Source of the DNA: Mytilus trossulus
Lineage: Eukaryota; Mollusca; Bivalvia; Mytilida; Mytilidae
Assembly (NCBI RefSeq): GCF_036588685.1
Contig: NC_086381.1
Span: 47,491,431 to 47,555,430 of the forward strand
Direction: 5' to 3'
DNA: 64,000 nucleotides
Below the pieces are notes generated by a model. The model did not search any database. It was not told where the DNA came from and saw only the letters and a list, made by a program, of their open reading frames with translations. A program made the translations under genes and the position numbers. Positions 58,961-64,000 of the stretch are shown here, piece after piece (within the stretch, counting starts at the first letter, position 1; the number at the start of each line of letters is the position of its first letter).

Positions 58961-59877
58961 TGACAATTGCCATGACAAAAAGCCAAAATAACGAAACAGT
59001 AAACATCAGTAAAAAATGAGCAACGCAAACAGAACAAACACCAATATCGAAATTCAAAAATTGTGCCCGCGTTTGGTCTGTGAAAGAATCAGTGACCCTC
59101 GAATAAAAAAAAATGAAAAAGGCCAGTTAAGTAAGAAGAAATTCATAAAAGTTTAACCTAATGCAGCTTAAATGGTACCAAGAGGCACTCATCCAGTTGA
59201 TTATGTAAGCAAATACCCGGTGTTAAGTCATTTGTTTAAAAACCATTAAATGCATATATTTTTATTTTTAAATTAGACATTGGATTTGTTTACAGTAATT
59301 GAAAATACTCTGTGATTGATATGTTATGTCGTTTTTATTTGTTTCTGTGTTTTTTTGTTTGTTTGTACCAATCTGATGAGTCAAGCCTCTTCCAACTGGT
59401 TTATACAGCTTTTATTCTTCTGCTGTAGCAACACAGTCAATTGTAGGGTTTGTTAAATGCTTATCAATACTATGTACATTTGTACTCCTCCTCTACCACA
59501 TATGTCATCCATGTGACAAATACCATTATCAGTATTTTGGCATTGCTGCTTTTTTAATTGCTTACGATACAGTATGAATTTATTTATAACGATGACTTGT
59601 ATTTTATCACATCATTGCACTGTATTCTTTGAATGATAGCTTAATTAAAAATAAAACTTTCTGTTTAAGATAATTATAAACTTCAACTTTGTATTTTGAT
59701 TATATAAAGGATATTATTGCACAGGAATATAATATTTCCCACAATAAGTAACCAAAAGTAAGTGCAATTAATTCCAATATTGCGCTAGTAATAATTGTTT
59801 AAAATTCATGACGTCATCAACGGAAAAATCTTAGTTTAAAGCATTTTTACTAAAATATTATACTGCTATACAATAAC

Positions 59878-59998
59878 AGGGTTATTGCATGCATATTGGG
59901 GAATATTGACCCTCGTAGAACATATTTTGCACTCCCAAGCTCATGCAATATTAAATTCTACTCAGGACAATAATCCCCAATATTCATGCAATAACCCT
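59878..59998. repeat. Inverted repeat with 31-bp arms
   Basis: Left arm 59878-59908 (AGGGTTATTGCATG...) and right arm 59968-59998 (...CATGCAATAACCCT) are nearly perfect reverse complements around a 59-base loop. It may be a foldback or MITE-like element; flanking target duplications were not resolved. Confidence 0.8.
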
Positions 59999-60079
59999 AT
60001 ATTACTGTCATTTTTTTTCTTTAAAATTAACGATTGCAATGTTTTGGTTGGAATTTCCGCCCTGGTATATGTTCACAGA

Positions 60080-60490
60080 AGAAGATGTATAACCGATGCT
60101 GCAAAATGTTCTATATTGCAAAAGCACTTGAATGTTTGTTAAATGCACTTGACATTTTTATTTCCTGTGTGCATTCATGCTTGTAACAAATACACAGTAA
60201 TTAACTGAATCTAGAACCACTTCAACATTTAAACACATTTTACATTTTACAAGCATTCTTGAAATTTACTAGTACTAGACCACCTCCTGATATACAAACA
60301 CGAGTTTTCGATTATAAATGTCAATTGATACGTAGCAAGTAAAGTTCGTCTTAAGTAGAGTAGCTGGCTTTTTTTACATTGTACGATGACATTTGTATTG
60401 TAGAAGAATGTTTGATTTCATAGTCGAATGACACGAACCATTGCCTTGATAGCATGTACACTCAATGATGATGTCTATTTAAATTTTATA
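60080..60490 (+). repeat. Diverged direct repeat, copy 1
   Basis: Aligns with 62505-62925 through CACTAGTACTAGACCACC-type, CAAACACGAGTTT and TTGCCTTGATAGCATG blocks, at roughly 80 percent identity. Confidence 0.75.
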
Positions 60491-62240
60491 TTTCTTGCAA
60501 AATGCAGTAAATTGAATGACCTTGAATGCAATGTGTTTACATGTCGCCACATTTAATCACAAATGAATATTTTGCAGTTGAAAAGTGTAAATATGCTTTT
60601 ATTGCAAGGCAACCTTTTGGTAACCTTTTGGTAACCTTTTGGTTTTTGGTTGTGTTTGTATTACACAGCCTCAAAAAACTTTGAATAATTTGTGTACTTT
60701 TTGTAATTGTGTGCCTGTCGTAGTTTCTAAACTGTCTGTCAGTTGATTCGACTTATGAGATTTAAATGTCCCCTTTGGTCATTTTTGTATCTTCCACATT
60801 TCAAAAATGTATACCTGTACTCATAGAGACCAGGATACTAGGATTGACACGCGTTTGGTGTACAACAGACTTACCAGTGACGCTGGAATCAAAAGAAGTT
60901 AACAAGGCAAAATAAACTGCGAAGTAGCACCAAATATTCATAAGTTTTGTCCAATACAAATAAGGTGATCTATTTACAACTTTGTTTTTAATGCTTCAGG
61001 AGGACACTTTTAAATCAATCCATGAAGATTTTGCTTTATCAAGTAGGACAGAAAAAAAAATCATTATCGAGCCAACTAGTGTGATATGTTTTATTTGTAA
61101 CAATCATAATACAAAAGTTAATTATAAGAAAACACCATAATGTGTGTTACCTAAAAAAGTACCTATGCGTACTCAAGAGAAGATAAAATAGATATTAACG
61201 TTTGATAGAACAAACAACAAATTAGATAAATCATGCAAATAAGACTAAATTAGGTGGCAATAATTATATGCTGTTGAGTCTGAATTTTTCTGGTTTAATA
61301 TGCATGGAGCAGCAGCTTTTTTGTTATCAAAAAGAATGTTTTGTGGTTAAGGTGAGTCTGGTTTTGGTGTAAGCAGTCTTCAGGAGTGTTTAGAGAATGT
61401 TGTGTTAATGTCCTCAGATTTTTCCAATAGAGTAGCAAAGACTGGTGGGAACATCTTTCCACTAAAAAAAAAACAAACTTAAAACTTTAGAGAAAGTATA
61501 AATATAATAATGGTAAGTAAAACAAGTAAAGTGTGTTTAGAGTTGGGCATTTTATGCACAAATAAACATACTGAACATGAGTTCTGTGGAGCTCCTAACC
61601 TACTTGATATTTAAAATAAACAAATAAAAAATATAATAGATTTGACAGAATACACAGTGCAGCAAGCTGAATAAGAAAACAGGGCACATTTTGCAATTAT
61701 AGCAGGCAATCATTGGCAATGAGACAAAAGTACCATTAAATAATTAATATAGATTTTTGTTTCAAGAATAAATGTAACTTTATAAACATGTTTCAGAAAG
61801 CCGAAATATTAAATTATTTCATAAAATGTGCACTAATCTGATGATTGGGAAAAATCATATTTTATACTTTTATACAAATAAAACTAAGTAAAACTAAGTA
61901 AAACATGCAATATTTTATTATTCGTGTTTATTTAACAAAACAAACAATAGTTACCTTGTATATTTAAGAGCATTTTTACTTCATGAAATAATGTGGGACA
62001 AGCAGAACTTTTCATGTGGAAGAATCGGGAATAATGCGAATGTTTGGAGTACAAGTATCACTGTTAAGAATAGAATGTAGTCAATAGCTGGGATAGATCA
62101 GAAATAAAGAAACTTTGCATGTTTTGAACGCATCAGGTTGGTATCAACCAACACTAATCTGAATTAAAACATGAGACAAAAGTTATAATCAGAAAAATAA
62201 TCGACTATATAATTTCAAAGCTATTTTCAAATCGATATTG
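60491..62240. other. Stretch without recognised genes
   Basis: Contains the 11-bp repeat and a reverse R4 copy (60815-60895). The rest is AT-rich with nothing recognised. Confidence 0.5.
60611..60643. repeat. 11-bp tandem repeat, three units
   Basis: AACCTTTTGGT repeated three times without change. Confidence 0.9.
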
Positions 62241-62259
62241 TTTTAATTTTTACCTTTTT

Positions 62260-62480
62260 TTACGTAAACGCGGAAATAAACGAGAAAGTTAATGCCTATG
62301 AACTTTTTACAAAATTAGAAGATGCGCCGTTTTGGGGTCGACGCGGAGGTAAACGCGAAAGTAAACGCCCGCTTACTGTTTATGTCCATAGAAAGTAAAT
62401 ATCGGACGAAAATGCGCAGTTAACGCGGCGTTTTTATGAAATGCCGCGTTAACTTTTTTCCTCCCGTCTACATGCGAGGC
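62260..62480 (-). repeat. GC-rich patch with a perfect 11-bp hairpin
   Basis: Locally GC-rich sequence with repeated AACGCG and AAACGCG words. GTTAACGCGGC (62419-62429) and GCCGCGTTAAC (62443-62453) form a perfect stem with a 13-base loop. It looks like part of a dispersed element. Confidence 0.65.
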
Positions 62481-62504
62481 TTGGTCTGCACGCAACTGTA
62501 CATA

Positions 62505-62925
62505 GAAGAAGATCACCGATACTTCAAAATTTATATCATGCAATTGCACTTGTGTATTTGTAAAATCCACCAAACGGTTTATATATCCAGTCTGCATTCA
62601 TGCATGTAACAATTCCATAGTTATTAACTATATCTGGTAGCACTTGTCAGTAGTTTTAATATTGAAACACGACAACACATTATGGCAAACATTTATGCAA
62701 TTCACTAGTACTAGACCACCTTCTGAAATACAAACACGAGTTTCCAATTATAAATGTCAATGGATACGTTGCAGGTAAAGTTCGAATTAAGTAGAGTGCC
62801 AGGCTTTTTTTTTTACATTGTACGATGCAATTTGTAGGGTAGGAAGTCATTTTACCTAGTCGTATGACACGAACAATTGCCTTGATAGCATGGACATTCG
62901 ATGATGATTTCTATTTAAATTTAAA
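62505..62925 (+). repeat. Diverged direct repeat, copy 2
   Basis: Second copy of 60080-60490, about 2.43 kb downstream. No coding potential seen in either. Confidence 0.75.
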
Positions 62926-63009
62926 TGAATGAACGAATGAATGAACGAATGAACGAATGAACGACTGAATGAACGAATGAATGAACGAGTGAATGAATGA
63001 ATGAGTGAA
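62924..63009. repeat. GAAT/GAAC tetranucleotide microsatellite
   Basis: About 20 units of GAAT, GAAC and GAGT, followed by a short TTAA run to 63030. Confidence 0.9.
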
Positions 63010-63030
63010 CTGATTAATTAATTAATTAAC

Positions 63031-64000
63031 TTATAGAAACGCCAAAAAATCTACAAAGCGACAAAGCCCAATAGAAAACATACTCTAAAATCGTACAAAC
63101 AATCAACTTATTAGTAAGAATGTAAATTTTCTGACAGTGTTAGATAATTATTTAACAAAGACAAATAAACATGAACAAACTGAGATTCAATATCCAGATT
63201 GTTTTATGTGACCGTCAACTAGCCCTATATTTCTACGACAAAGACATTTGTCATGTCTTTTGTATCAAATACAATCAACGCTGAAAACAAATGTTTAAAG
63301 TATTCACATTGATGTGGCTGTGTTCGTGACCATATGTGACTTTTCAAAAAAGTAAAAAAAAAATAACTCATGATGCCACTAATTTGGAAAATGTTGTATG
63401 CATAGTATGTTTTGACAGTGGCGTGTTGCTTGTTGTATTTTGCTTTATTTGTTTCTTGAATTTTTAAAATTCAGTATTGACATGACAAAATCAGTGTATG
63501 TTATTTTTTGCAGTGATATAACAAAAAAAAAAAAAACACTCATCGTTTTTCTGTATGATTTTATTCTAATTTTGCAATGTACAACAGATATGTTATTGAA
63601 TGTTAAATTCAATGTTAGAATTTGATTATATTAAATAAATTCGTTCATCAAGTTCAGTGAACTAAAAAATATGTGTACTTAGACTTGTCAAATGAAGTCA
63701 TCCTTTACTGCGTTTCTTATGTAAATATCAGTATCGGAGAGCTTTGTCATAAAACGCCATGCAATTAAGTACTTCACTTTTGCATTTGTAATCAATCCGA
63801 GACATTGCAAAATTTAAATCAACCTTCCAAGTCCTTAACAAACTCATCTTTGTTTTTAGCTGTTTTTGTTTATTTTCAAGATGCTTCAACTTTCATATAT
63901 TCACCTGTCTTTGCAACTCAATGCAAACTTGGACAACAGGAGCCGAATTTACCTAAATGTATGCAAGATTTGGATTGATAAGCAAGTACTTCTGAAAAAA
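63031..64000. other. Right end of the window, no confident gene
   Basis: AT-rich sequence. A weak candidate terminal exon near 63861-63977 is listed under findings. Confidence 0.4.

Larger units (their letters stand above)
55843..59860. other. Region right of the 4-kb element, no genes seen
   Basis: AT-rich DNA with a reverse R1 fragment (56340-56425), the TAATCGATTA-rich patch (58222-58395) and R5 (58795-58960). No exon is recognised. Confidence 0.5.

Overview
The window looks like AT-rich nuclear DNA from a marine bivalve, most likely a mussel of the genus Mytilus. This is inferred from spliced genes with GT-AG introns, abundant short dispersed repeats of a kind I associate with mussel genomes, a tRNA-derived SINE, a decayed Tc1/mariner copy, an intronic satellite and many simple repeats. 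Nothing points to a prokaryote: long open frames are absent and coding sequence comes as short exons.

Three genes can be assembled, all on the + strand and all built on one plan. Each has a short signal-peptide exon, a PAN/Apple exon and a C-type lectin-like domain (CTLD) split over the last two exons. Gene A (3780-26985, 14 exons, predicted 549 aa) also has ten EGF exons between PAN and CTLD. Gene B (38356-40747, 4 exons, 235 aa) and gene C (46050-51451, 4 exons, 236 aa) lack EGF exons and are close paralogues. Every internal exon junction in all three genes is phase 1, so any internal exon can be skipped or duplicated without breaking the frame. Genes B and C carry QPD at the CTLD sugar-selectivity position, whereas gene A has NPD. 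The likely products are secreted, disulfide-rich recognition or adhesion proteins; their ligand and biology are unknown.

Layout: 1-3779 upstream DNA with dispersed repeats. 3780-26985 gene A: intron 1 holds a SINE; intron 2 holds a 549-bp tandem satellite (9643-13323, 6.7 near-identical copies); the EGF region contains a very recent tandem duplication (13646-19132 and 19517-25046), which doubled a block of four EGF exons with one breakpoint inside an EGF exon. 26986-38355 intergenic: a Tc1-like transposase remnant (28258-28970), a lone diverged satellite monomer (30895-31330) and dispersed repeats. 38356-40747 gene B. 40748-46049 intergenic repeats. 46050-51451 gene C. 51864-55839 a 4-kb element with roughly 190-bp terminal inverted repeats and recurring ATGGCGGCC-type motifs. 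55840-64000 no recognised gene, but several repeats: an inverted repeat, a TAATCGATTA-rich patch, a 0.4-kb direct duplication, a GC-rich hairpin patch and a tetranucleotide tract.

The most interesting object is the gene cluster: a PAN-EGF-CTLD family whose EGF stalk is being lengthened by exon duplication. Domain calls come from reading the translated exons by eye; no database search was possible.
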